DNA of 64,000 nucleotides from Rhodospirillaceae bacterium (GTDB taxonomy: Bacteria > Pseudomonadota > Alphaproteobacteria > Dongiales > Dongiaceae). Positions 16,906-25,083 of the stretch are shown one piece after another (the first letter of the stretch is position 1; every line of letters starts with the position of its first letter). Both the position numbers and the translations under genes were made by a program. The stretch is from NCBI GenBank assembly GCA_008012315.1, contig SSEL01000037.1, positions 1-64,000 of the forward strand, read 5' to 3'. The notes beneath the pieces are model-generated. The model saw only the letters and a program-made list of their open reading frames with translations, ran no database searches and was not told the origin of the DNA.

Positions 16906-18168
16906 ATGACCAGGGAAAAGACGGTGCCTGGCCGCGTACATATCGTCGGCGCCGGTCTCGCCGGCCTGTCGGCGGCGGCGCGCCTTTGCCGCGCCGGTAA
17001 ACCGGTCATCCTCTATGAAGCGGCGCAGCAGGCCGGTGGTCGTTGCCGCTCCTATGACGACAGCGATCTCGGCTGCCGGCTCGATAACGGCAACCATCTG
17101 ATGGTCACCGGCAATCTCGCTGCCATGGCCTATATCGCCGAGATCGGCGCGGCCTCGACCGTGGTGACGCAGGATATGGCGGTCTATCCCTTCATCGATC
17201 TGCGGACCGGGGAACGCTGGACGGTGCGGCCGACCGAAGGGCGCTTTCCCTGGTGGATCTTCTTCCCCCATCGCCGGGTCGCCGGGACGCGCCTCCGCGA
17301 TTACCTTGCGGTCCTGAAGATGCAGCGGGCCGGCCCCGATGCCACCGTGGCGCAATGTTTCGATCCGGATGCCGTGCTCTATCGCCGGCTATGGTCGCCC
17401 TTGGCGATCGCGGTGCTGAATACTGAACCCGTCAATGCCTCGGCGCAAAGCCTGTGGTCGGTCTTCGCCGAGACCTTCGGCAAGGGCGGCGCGGCCTTGC
17501 ATCCGGTCCTGCCGCGCCTCGGCCTGTCGGAAACCCTGGTCGATCCGGCGCTCGCCATGCTGGCGCAGCGTGGCGGCGAGATCCGCTACGGCCATCGCTT
17601 GCGGGGCCTGGCTTATGAAGGCGACCGTGTCAGCCGGCTCGATTTCGGCAAAATGCAGGTCGATGTCGCCGTTGAAGATGACGTGATCCTGGCGGTGACG
17701 CCATCCGTCGCGGCCGACCTGCTGCCGGATATCACGGCGCCGGATTCCTTCCGCGCCATCGTCAATGCGCATTACCGCTGCGAGGACATCACCGGCGAGC
17801 CGAGCTTCACCGGCGTGATCGGCGGGACCGCGGAATGGGTCTTCAAGAAGCGGGGTATTCTCTCCGTCACCTGCAGCGCCGCCGAGGCGCTGGTTGATCG
17901 CCCGGCCGAGGAATTGGCGCCACTGATCTGGCGTGATGTGGCGAAAGTCCATGGACGCGATGCGGATAAAATGCCGCCCTGGCGCATCGTCAAGGAGAAG
18001 CGCGCGACCTTTGCCGCGACGCCGGAACAGTTGCGCCGCCGGCCGGGTCTGAAGACAGCTTGCAGCAATCTCTGGTTGGCCGGCGACTGGGTCGAAACCG
18101 GCTGGCCGGCGACCATCGAAGGCGCCATCCGCTCGGGTTTCGCCGCAGCCACCGCAGTGGCCGGCTGA
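16906..18168 (+). CDS. hpnE: HpnE, squalene-forming FAD-dependent desaturase/reductase
   Basis: A 420-residue flavoprotein of the amine oxidase/phytoene desaturase group. The N-terminal dinucleotide fold HIVGAGLAGLSAAARL binds FAD, and the C-terminal LWLAGDWVETGWPATIEGAI completes the flavin site. In the HpnCDE route it reduces hydroxysqualene to squalene. The gene starts right at the hpnD stop. The next gene is not squalene-hopene cyclase, so the cyclase must be elsewhere. Confidence 0.93.
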   Translation: MTREKTVPGRVHIVGAGLAGLSAAARLCRAGKPVILYEAAQQAGGRCRSYDDSDLGCRLDNGNHLMVTGNLAAMAYIAEIGAASTVVTQDMAVYPFIDLRTGERWTVRPTEGRFPWWIFFPHRRVAGTRLRDYLAVLKMQRAGPDATVAQCFDPDAVLYRRLWSPLAIAVLNTEPVNASAQSLWSVFAETFGKGGAALHPVLPRLGLSETLVDPALAMLAQRGGEIRYGHRLRGLAYEGDRVSRLDFGKMQVDVAVEDDVILAVTPSVAADLLPDITAPDSFRAIVNAHYRCEDITGEPSFTGVIGGTAEWVFKKRGILSVTCSAAEALVDRPAEELAPLIWRDVAKVHGRDADKMPPWRIVKEKRATFAATPEQLRRRPGLKTACSNLWLAGDWVETGWPATIEGAIRSGFAAATAVAG

Positions 18169-18192
18169 CATGTTACAACATGTTGACGTAAC
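18168..18192 (+). promoter_or_regulatory. Nested inverted repeat upstream of gabD, possible operator
   Basis: Two ACATGT palindromes (18168-18173, 18178-18183) frame a TGTT/AACA dyad, and GTTAC (18172-18176) is mirrored by GTAAC (18188-18192). The cluster lies about 28 bases before the candidate -35 box of gabD, a position suitable for an activator or repressor. No regulator gene is adjacent, so the partner is unknown. Confidence 0.35.
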
Positions 18193-18219
18193 AAGGTATT
18201 CCATGCCTCCCGCCATGCT

Positions 18220-18247
18220 TTGCATTTGCCGGGCCGGGGGCTATACT
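18220..18247 (+). promoter_or_regulatory. Candidate sigma-70 promoter of gabD
   Basis: TTGCAT (18220-18225), a 16-base spacer and TATACT (18242-18247) lie 35 bases before the gabD ATG. The -10 box matches the consensus at five of six positions; the -35 matches at four. This is a reading by eye only. Confidence 0.45.
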
Positions 18248-18281
18248 TCACCATCTTTTTCCCAAACTTACTGAGGTAGTC

Positions 18282-19766
18282 ATGACCCTAGCTGTAGCGA
18301 AGGCTGATGTTGCATTGCCGATCAAGGACAAGGACCTGTTTCGTCAGCAGTGCTACATCAACGGCCAATGGGTGGATGCCGATTCCGGCAAGGCCATCGA
18401 CGTAACCAACCCGGCCACCGGCGAAGTGCTGGGCACGATCCCGAATATGGGCGCTGCCGAAACCCGCCGCGCCATTGAAGCGGCCAATGCCGCCTGGGGC
18501 GCCTGGCGCAAGAAGACGGCGAAGGAGCGTTCCGTCATCCTGCGCAAGTGGTTCAACCTGATGATGGAAAACCAGGACGATCTTGCCACCATCATGACTG
18601 CCGAGCAGGGCAAGCCGCTCGCCGAAGCGAAGGGCGAGGTTTCCTATGCAGCGTCCTTCATCGAATGGTTTGCCGAAGAGGGCAAGCGCATCTATGGCGA
18701 TGTCATTCCGGCGCATCAGGGCGATAAGCGCATCGTCGTCACCAAGGAGCCGATCGGCGTCGTCGCGGCGATCACGCCATGGAATTTCCCCTCCGCCATG
18801 ATCACCCGCAAGGCCGGTCCGGCGCTGGCTGCCGGCTGCCCGATCGTCTTGAAGCCGGCGACCCAGACGCCGTTCTCGGCTTTGGCCCTCGCCGTGCTGG
18901 CGGAGCGCGCCGGTCTCCCGGCCGGCCTGTTCAGCGTCGTTACCGGCTCGGCCTCGGCGATCGGCGGCGAGATGACCGGCAATCCGATCGTCCGCAAGCT
19001 CACCTTCACCGGCTCGACCGAGATCGGCAAGCTGCTGATGCAGCAATCCGCCGCCACGGTGAAGAAGGTGTCGATGGAGCTTGGCGGCAATGCGCCGTTC
19101 ATCGTTTTCGACGATGCCGATCTCGACGCCGCGGTCGAAGGCGCCATCATGTCGAAGTTCCGCAATACCGGCCAGACCTGCGTCTGCGCCAACCGGATCT
19201 ATGTGCAGGATGGCGTCTATGAAGCCTTCGCCGAGAAGCTGAAGGCGGCGGTCGCGAAGATGAAGGTTGGTGACGGCCTGAAGGGCGAAACCCAGCAGGG
19301 CCCGCTGATCGACATGAAGGCGGTGGCCAAGGTCGAGGAACACATTGCCGATGCGACCGGCAAGGGCGCGAAGATTGCGGCTGGTGGCAAGCGTCATGCG
19401 CTCGGCGGCAGCTTCTTCGAACCGACGATCCTGACCGGTGTCACTTCCGATATGGCGGTGGCCCGCGAAGAGACCTTCGGCCCGGTGGCGCCGCTCTTCC
19501 GCTTCAAGACCGAAGAGGAAGTGATCAAACTGGCGAATGACACTGAATTCGGCTTGGCGGCGTATTTCTACAGCCGCGATCTCGGCCGTGTCTGGCGCGT
19601 CGCCGAGCAGGTGGAATACGGCATCGTCGGCATCAATACCGGCATCATCTCCACCGAAGTCGCGCCCTTCGGCGGCGTGAAGGAATCCGGCATCGGCCGC
19701 GAAGGTTCGAAATACGGCATCGAGGATTTCCTCGAGGTCAAATACATGTGCATGGGCGGCATCTGA
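18282..19766 (+). CDS. gabD: Succinate-semialdehyde dehydrogenase (GabD type)
   Basis: A 494-residue NAD(P)-dependent aldehyde dehydrogenase. The substrate is most likely succinate semialdehyde, which is oxidised to succinate in 4-aminobutyrate and polyamine breakdown. Landmarks are PWNFPSAMITRKAGPALAAGC, LTFTGSTEIGK, the general-base region MELGGNAPFIVFDDAD, and the catalytic Cys in GQTCVCANR; the C-terminus ends GIEDFLEVKYMCMGGI, as in GabD. No transaminase (gabT) is adjacent, although a polyamine-type importer lies a few genes downstream. GAGG precedes the ATG, and a strong terminator follows. Confidence 0.9.
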   Translation: MTLAVAKADVALPIKDKDLFRQQCYINGQWVDADSGKAIDVTNPATGEVLGTIPNMGAAETRRAIEAANAAWGAWRKKTAKERSVILRKWFNLMMENQDDLATIMTAEQGKPLAEAKGEVSYAASFIEWFAEEGKRIYGDVIPAHQGDKRIVVTKEPIGVVAAITPWNFPSAMITRKAGPALAAGCPIVLKPATQTPFSALALAVLAERAGLPAGLFSVVTGSASAIGGEMTGNPIVRKLTFTGSTEIGKLLMQQSAATVKKVSMELGGNAPFIVFDDADLDAAVEGAIMSKFRNTGQTCVCANRIYVQDGVYEAFAEKLKAAVAKMKVGDGLKGETQQGPLIDMKAVAKVEEHIADATGKGAKIAAGGKRHALGGSFFEPTILTGVTSDMAVAREETFGPVAPLFRFKTEEEVIKLANDTEFGLAAYFYSRDLGRVWRVAEQVEYGIVGINTGIISTEVAPFGGVKESGIGREGSKYGIEDFLEVKYMCMGGI

Positions 19767-19782
19767 TCCGTCCTGTCGCGTA

Positions 19783-19838
19783 AAACGACCCCCTCGTTCC
19801 GCCGCTTCGCCGCAGCGGGGCGAGGGGGTTTTCGTTTG
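19783..19838 (+). terminator. Intrinsic terminator after gabD
   Basis: CCCCCTCG (19790-19797) pairs with CGAGGGGG (19822-19829), with an inner hairpin-forming loop, preceded by AAAA and followed by TTTTCGTTT. It separates gabD from the ABC genes downstream. Confidence 0.85.
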
Positions 19839-19864
19839 CAGGCTCCCAGATTCCCCAGGCTCTT

Positions 19865-20830
19865 ATGATCGATATTCAGCATCTGACCTATGATTATCCG
19901 GGCCGCCGGGCGCTCGATAACGTCTCGGCGCAGATCGCGCCCTTGACCATCACCGCTCTGGTGGGGCCGAACGGGGCGGGCAAATCCACCTTGCTGCGGA
20001 TCTGTGCTGCCCTCGACCGCCCCTTCGCCGGCTCGGTGACGATCGATGGTCTCGACGTGCATGACGATCCCCGTGCCGCGCATCAGCGCATGGGTTTCCT
20101 GCCGGATTTCTTCGGCCTTTATGATGATCTCACCGTGCAGCAATGCCTGCATTATCGCGCCCGGGCGCAGGGCGTTGTGTCATCCTCGGCCGCCGCCGCG
20201 GCCCAGCGCGCGGCCGAACGTCTGGATTTGACCGATCGCCTGAAGGACAAGGCAGGCACCTTGTCGCGCGGCCTGCGCCAGCGCCTCGCCATCGCCCAGG
20301 CGATCATCCACGATCCCAAGGTGCTGATGCTGGACGAGCCGGCCTCGGGCCTCGATCCCGAAGCCCGCATCGCCTTGGCGGCCGTGCTGCGGCGCCTGCG
20401 CGATGACGGCATGACCATCGTCGTCTCGTCGCATATCCTGGCCGAGCTGGAAGATTATTCGACGCATATGATGATCATCCGCGACGGCCGCCTGGTCGAT
20501 TACGCGCCGATCGGCCACGTGGCGCAGACGCTTGGCCGTGTCCGCCTGCGTCTCGATCTCGCCGATCGCAGCGACGCCCTGGGGGGCGCCTTGCGCCAGG
20601 TCGCCGATCTCACCGTCGTCAGCGACGATGCCGGCCATGCGATCATCGAGATGGCGGATGAACCTTTGGCCCATGCGGCCTTGCTGAAGACGCTGATCGG
20701 CCAGGATTTCAAGATCGCCAGCTTCGCGCCCGACCGGCTCGGCCTTCAGGACGCCTATCTCACCCATGTGAAAAGCGGCGCTGCGCAGAAAGTCACCGCA
20801 GGCGGTTCCGCGGGAGGATCCGTACAGTGA
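19865..20830 (+). CDS. ABC transporter ATP-binding protein (CcmA/exporter type)
   Basis: A 321-residue ATPase with Walker A GPNGAGKST (about 37-45), an ABC signature in the form LSRGLRQRLAIAQA, Walker B VLMLDEPASGLDPEAR and a switch His in VVSSHIL. The ABC domain occupies roughly residues 1-215; the C-terminal 100 residues are an accessory domain like those of ABC-2 exporters. Its stop overlaps the start of the membrane partner by one base, so the two probably form one transporter. The substrate is unknown; drug, lipid or polysaccharide export are all possible. Confidence 0.85.
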   Translation: MIDIQHLTYDYPGRRALDNVSAQIAPLTITALVGPNGAGKSTLLRICAALDRPFAGSVTIDGLDVHDDPRAAHQRMGFLPDFFGLYDDLTVQQCLHYRARAQGVVSSSAAAAAQRAAERLDLTDRLKDKAGTLSRGLRQRLAIAQAIIHDPKVLMLDEPASGLDPEARIALAAVLRRLRDDGMTIVVSSHILAELEDYSTHMMIIRDGRLVDYAPIGHVAQTLGRVRLRLDLADRSDALGGALRQVADLTVVSDDAGHAIIEMADEPLAHAALLKTLIGQDFKIASFAPDRLGLQDAYLTHVKSGAAQKVTAGGSAGGSVQ

Positions 20831-22203
20831 TGGGCAATCCGGAATTCACCCGAAATCTCTGGCTGCAATTCTCCTGGCAGCGCGTCCTCGCGGCGGTGAT
20901 CATCTTCGGCATCATCTATTATGCCGGCACCGCCAGCGGCGAGCTTGCAACATCGACCATGGCCACGGCCGGTCGCTGGCTGTTCAATATCATCATCGGC
21001 CTTTGGGGCACGCGCCGTGCTGCAGACGCCTTGGCCGAGGAAGTCAGCGGCAATACCTGGGAAACCCAGCGCATGTCGGGCCTGTCGGCCTGGCAGATGG
21101 TCTGGGGCAAGCTCCTGGGCGGAACGGCCTATCCCTGGTTCTGCGGCTTGCTCTGCCTGGCCTTGACCGATGTCATCCTGATCCAGGCCGGGGAACGGCT
21201 TTCCGCCATCGCCTTCTTCGATCTTTATTCGGTCCTCAGCGGCGCCCTGGCGCATGCCGTCACGCTCGGTGTCGCCTTGCTCCTGCTGCGCAAGGCACAA
21301 TTACGTCGCCGCCTGATGGTGACTTTTGCCCAGATCTGCGGGCTGATCGCCTTCGCCAATACCATGATCGGCGATATCACCGCGGCATTGCACGGTCCCG
21401 ATATCGTGGCCTGGTTCGGTGCCGTTTATCCTGCCCCCATGTTCTATCTGGTATCGCTGGCGGTCTTCTGCGCCTGGGCCTGGTTCGGTCTCTATCGCCT
21501 GATGCGGGCCGAGCTCCAGTATAGCAACTGGCCCTGGGCCTGGTGTGCCTTCCTGGCCTTTTCGATGATCTATGCCGCCGGTCTTGCCGATCAGCCAGGC
21601 CAGACCATCGCCGCGATCCTTGGCGCGCCGGTCGGCCTCGGCGTCGTCCTGGTCTATGGATCGTTCCTGGCGGAGCCGAAGGATGGCGTGCGCTATCGCT
21701 GGGGATTGGCGGCGCTGCGGCAGGGTAATCTTGCCAAGGCGCTCACTTTCCTGCCGCTCTGGCTGATCACCTATGTCGTGACGACCATCCTTGCTTTGGT
21801 GCTGATCGCGCTGCTGCCGTCGCAGCCAACGGCGGAAATCGGCCAAACCTGGCTGGCAGTCTGGTGGCAGCAATATGGCCCGCATACCCGCATCATGCTG
21901 GCGGTCGGGATTCTGTTCGTCGCGCGTGACCTTTTGTTCCTATTGCTGCTGAATTTCGGCCAGTGGCGGCAGCGCGCCGATATCGCCGGCATCCTGTATC
22001 TGCTGATCGCCTATTTCCCGCTGGCCTGGATCGTGGCCTTTGTCGGCGGGCCGCATCTGCTGTCCCTGGTGCTGCCCTATGATTCCGGCAATGTGGTGCT
22101 GACCTTCGGACCGGCCCTGGTCCAGGTGATCGTCCTCGCCGTCTTCGTGCGCCAGAGATGGCGGGCCCAGGCGGTACCGGATGCCGTGCTCGCAGCCGCC
22201 TGA
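20830..22203 (+). CDS. ABC transporter membrane protein, substrate unknown
   Basis: A 457-residue very hydrophobic protein with about ten predicted membrane spans, starting at ATG 20830 (overlapping the TGA of the ATPase gene; a GTG one codon upstream is possible). It lacks the EAA loop of importers, which suits an ABC-2-like permease. WETQRMSGLSAWQMVWGKLLGG near residue 75-100 resembles the coupling region before the second span of ABC-2 permeases. I do not recognise a specific subfamily, and no neighbouring gene names the substrate. Confidence 0.75.
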   Translation: MGNPEFTRNLWLQFSWQRVLAAVIIFGIIYYAGTASGELATSTMATAGRWLFNIIIGLWGTRRAADALAEEVSGNTWETQRMSGLSAWQMVWGKLLGGTAYPWFCGLLCLALTDVILIQAGERLSAIAFFDLYSVLSGALAHAVTLGVALLLLRKAQLRRRLMVTFAQICGLIAFANTMIGDITAALHGPDIVAWFGAVYPAPMFYLVSLAVFCAWAWFGLYRLMRAELQYSNWPWAWCAFLAFSMIYAAGLADQPGQTIAAILGAPVGLGVVLVYGSFLAEPKDGVRYRWGLAALRQGNLAKALTFLPLWLITYVVTTILALVLIALLPSQPTAEIGQTWLAVWWQQYGPHTRIMLAVGILFVARDLLFLLLLNFGQWRQRADIAGILYLLIAYFPLAWIVAFVGGPHLLSLVLPYDSGNVVLTFGPALVQVIVLAVFVRQRWRAQAVPDAVLAAA

Positions 22204-22215
22204 CGGCGCTGCCGT

Positions 22216-23163
22216 TCAGGACAGCAGTTTTCGTTCGCGCAGCCAGGCTTCGTCGACGGTGCCGGTGGCGATCGTCTCCGCCGGGCCGGCCAGCCGCACA
22301 TCCTCGAAGCGGCCGTTGCCGACCGGCCGGAAATCGATCCGCAATGTGCCGCCGCCGGTCGGCAGGACGGTTACCGGCGATGGCGCTTTCTCCAAGAGAT
22401 GCGCGATCAGGGCCGTGGCGACCGAGCCGGTGCCGCAGGCCAGGGTTTCCGCTTCCACTCCGCGCTCATAGGTCCGCACCCGATACGCATTGGTCCCGCG
22501 TTTCTCGGCGAAGTTGACATTGGCACCGCGCGGGAACCGCGGATGCCGGCGCAGGCCCGGGCCATATTTGGCAACGTCGACGTCGTCGATCCGGCCCGCG
22601 TCGATCTCGTCGGTGAAAATGACGATATGCGGCACGCCGGTATCGATATAGTGGACCGTCCAGGCGCGGCCGTCGCTCTCTACCGTGATGTGCAATTCGG
22701 CCTCGCTGGGCTGCGTCATGCCCAGGCTGATGATGCCGTCGTCGATTCGTGCGCTGATCGGACCTGCTTCGGTTGAAAACAGGGTCTGGTCGCCGATGAT
22801 CCGCAGGTCATGGGCCCGGCGCACCACGCAGCGGGCGCCATTGCCGCACATCTCTCCATCGACGCCGGTCCCGTTGACGTAAGTCATGGTGAAGTCGGCA
22901 TCCTTGCCCTGGCCCGCCTTGCCCCGCGCCATCTTGCCCCGCGCCATCTTGCCACTGGCGATCTCGCCCTTGCCGATCAGAATGAGGCCGTCGCCGCCCA
23001 GACCCTTGCGCCGGTCGCACAGCGCCTGGGCCAATTCGGCCCGTCGGCCGAACCATTTGCCGGCGCGATCATCGATGACCACGAAATCATTGCCGCAACC
23101 ATGCATCCGGGCAAATCGCAGGCTGTTGCCCGTTAAATCGTCGGCTTCCATGCGATCAGGCAT
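22216..23163 (-). CDS. dapF: Diaminopimelate epimerase with pentapeptide-repeat insertion
   Basis: DapF converts LL- to meso-diaminopimelate for lysine and peptidoglycan synthesis. Both active-site Cys residues are present: EMCGNGARC and LACGTGSVATA; the N-terminus has MHGCGNDFVVIDDR. At 315 residues it is longer than usual because residues 67-86 consist of four five-residue units (EIASG, KMARG, KMARG, KAGQG) inserted between GGDGLILIGKG and DADFTMTYVNG. The unit comes from a 15-base tandem repeat at 22906-22965. The start ATG at 23163 is probable; ATG 23151 (MEADDL) is an alternative. It is divergent from the polyamine importer. Confidence 0.93.
   Translation of the reverse strand: MPDRMEADDLTGNSLRFARMHGCGNDFVVIDDRAGKWFGRRAELAQALCDRRKGLGGDGLILIGKGEIASGKMARGKMARGKAGQGKDADFTMTYVNGTGVDGEMCGNGARCVVRRAHDLRIIGDQTLFSTEAGPISARIDDGIISLGMTQPSEAELHITVESDGRAWTVHYIDTGVPHIVIFTDEIDAGRIDDVDVAKYGPGLRRHPRFPRGANVNFAEKRGTNAYRVRTYERGVEAETLACGTGSVATALIAHLLEKAPSPVTVLPTGGGTLRIDFRPVGNGRFEDVRLAGPAETIATGTVDEAWLRERKLLS
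22906..22965 (-). repeat. 15-bp tandem repeat inside dapF
   Basis: Four consecutive 15-base units occur: 22921-22935 and 22936-22950 are identical, and 22906-22920 and 22951-22965 are diverged. Because 15 is a multiple of three, gain or loss of units keeps the frame and only lengthens a surface loop of DapF by five residues at a time. Confidence 0.85.
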
Positions 23164-23336
23164 GTCGATATGTCCCTTTCATGACCGCTGCCGATGGACA
23201 AGGCGGAATAATCTATGCATTATCACATCCAACAAAAGACAAGGGCCAGTGTGTGAGTACTGCCGGAATTTGACGCTAGTATGTTGAATTCGCAAGGCGG
23301 CGCCAAGATCACTGGCTACAGGGTAGGGGGGAGTTC

Positions 23337-24200
23337 TTGGTTCGGGCGGAATACAGGCCATATTTCCTTTTATCGCCTGCGCTCATATCGCTGGCATTGC
23401 TGCTGCTTGCGCCGGTTCTGTTCATCTTCGTCTATTCGTTCTGGCTGCGCGCGGCGAATGGGCAGGATATTCCGGCTTTCCAGTTCGGCAATTGGATCAC
23501 GGTCGGCGGCGATCCCTTCTACTGGTTGGCGCTGCGCGAAACCTTCAAGATTTCCGCCATCACCACCGTCATCTGCATGCTGGTGGGCTATCCGACGGCT
23601 TATTTCCTGGCGCGCTGCCGTTTCAATAACAAGGCACTGCTGCTGTTCCTACTGTTCCTGCCGTTCTGGATTTCCTACATCATCCGTACCTTCGCCTGGA
23701 TCAACGTGCTGGGCAAAAGCGGCTTCGTCAATTCGGTGCTGCTGGGGATCGGCATCATCGATAAGCCGCTCTCGCTGCTCTACAACGATTTCTCGGTGAT
23801 CATGGGCCTGGTCTATTTCCAGCTCCCCTACATGATCATCAATGTCTATGTCAGTCTCGACGGCATCGACCGCAATCTGGAATCGGCGGCCAGGACGCTC
23901 GGCTGCACCGCCTGGCAGACATTCCGCGAAGTGACCTTGCCGCTTTCCCTGCCGGGGCTCGGCGCCGGCAGCCTGCTTTGCTTCGTCCTGGCGGCCGGCA
24001 GCTTCGTCACCCCGCGCCTGCTGGGCGGCACCGACACGCTGTTCTTCTCGCAGCTCATCTATGAAGCCATCATCAGCCAGCTCGACTGGCCGACCGGTTC
24101 GGTCCTGTCGCTGATGCTGCTGCTCTCGCTCGGCATCATCGTCGCGGTCTATAATCGCTTCATGAGCCTCAGCGACATCTATCGGAGTTTCGCGAAATGA
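23337..24200 (+). CDS. Polyamine-type ABC transporter permease (PotB-like)
   Basis: A 287-residue inner-membrane permease of the spermidine/putrescine family with about six spans. The EAA-type cytoplasmic loop is ESAARTLGCTAWQTFREVTLPLSLPG (about residues 181-207). It pairs with the second permease, which it overlaps by 4 bases (ATGA). The start appears to be TTG 23337, with an AGGGGGGAG ribosome-binding run just upstream; no ATG is available before the first span. Substrate assignment within the family (spermidine, putrescine, or another amine or acid) is uncertain. Confidence 0.88.
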   Translation: MVRAEYRPYFLLSPALISLALLLLAPVLFIFVYSFWLRAANGQDIPAFQFGNWITVGGDPFYWLALRETFKISAITTVICMLVGYPTAYFLARCRFNNKALLLFLLFLPFWISYIIRTFAWINVLGKSGFVNSVLLGIGIIDKPLSLLYNDFSVIMGLVYFQLPYMIINVYVSLDGIDRNLESAARTLGCTAWQTFREVTLPLSLPGLGAGSLLCFVLAAGSFVTPRLLGGTDTLFFSQLIYEAIISQLDWPTGSVLSLMLLLSLGIIVAVYNRFMSLSDIYRSFAK

Positions 24201-24997
24201 GCGCCGATCGTCCGGATCTTGGCTGGAACGGGCTGCAGCTGCTGACACTCTGCGTCTATATCTTCATGTTCGCGCCCATTATCGTCGTCGTGCTGCTGGC
24301 GTTCAATTCGGCGCGCACCGGCTCTTTCCCGATGGAAGGATTCAGCTTCGTCTGGTTCGGCAAGCTGTTTGAAAACGCTTCCATCATGGATGCCTTCCAG
24401 ACCTCGCTGGTCCTGGCGGTCACCTCCTCTTTCCTTGCCACGGCAATCGGCGTTATGGCGGCGATTGCGCTCATTCGCTACAGCTTCAAGGGCAAGGCGG
24501 TCATCAACAATCTCCTCAGCCTGCCGCTGCTGATGCCGGAAGTGGTGCTCGGCGTCGCGCTGCTGATGTTCCTCAAGTTTCTCGAACAGCCGCGCAGCTA
24601 CATGCTGCTGTTGCTGGGCCATACCATTCTCTCGCTGCCTTATGTGGTGCTGGTGGTACAGGCGCGTCTGGTCGGCATGCGCCAGCATTACGAGGAAGCG
24701 GCGATGAGCCTCGGTGCCAACCGCCTGCAAACCTTCTTCGCCGTGACCCTGCCCTTGATGGCGCCGGCAGTGCTTGGCGGGTTCCTGTTCGCGGCCACCT
24801 TGTCCTTCGACAACATCACGGCGACCCTGTTCTGGAAGAAGCCGGGCATCGAAACGGTGCCGACCAAGATTTTCGCCATGTTGCGTACCTCGATCAGCCC
24901 CGAGATCAATGCCCTCGGGGCCGTCATGATCGTGATTACCGTCGCCCTGCCACTGGTGGGCGGCTTTGTCGTCCGCCGGTTTGCCAAAGGCAAGTGA
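24197..24997 (+). CDS. Polyamine-type ABC transporter permease (PotC-like)
   Basis: A 266-residue permease with about six spans and an EAA loop EEAAMSLGANRLQTFFAVTLPLMAPAVLGG. It is the second channel half of the importer encoded by 23337-27377. It overlaps the PotB-like gene and is followed after 86 bases by the binding protein. Confidence 0.9.
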   Translation: MSADRPDLGWNGLQLLTLCVYIFMFAPIIVVVLLAFNSARTGSFPMEGFSFVWFGKLFENASIMDAFQTSLVLAVTSSFLATAIGVMAAIALIRYSFKGKAVINNLLSLPLLMPEVVLGVALLMFLKFLEQPRSYMLLLLGHTILSLPYVVLVVQARLVGMRQHYEEAAMSLGANRLQTFFAVTLPLMAPAVLGGFLFAATLSFDNITATLFWKKPGIETVPTKIFAMLRTSISPEINALGAVMIVITVALPLVGGFVVRRFAKGK

Positions 24998-25083
24998 TCG
25001 AGGCAGCGGAGATCAAACCGGGTCGCGGCGACCCGTAACTAACTGGAGCCGACGTCGTGCCGGTTCCTTGATGGGAGGGAAAA

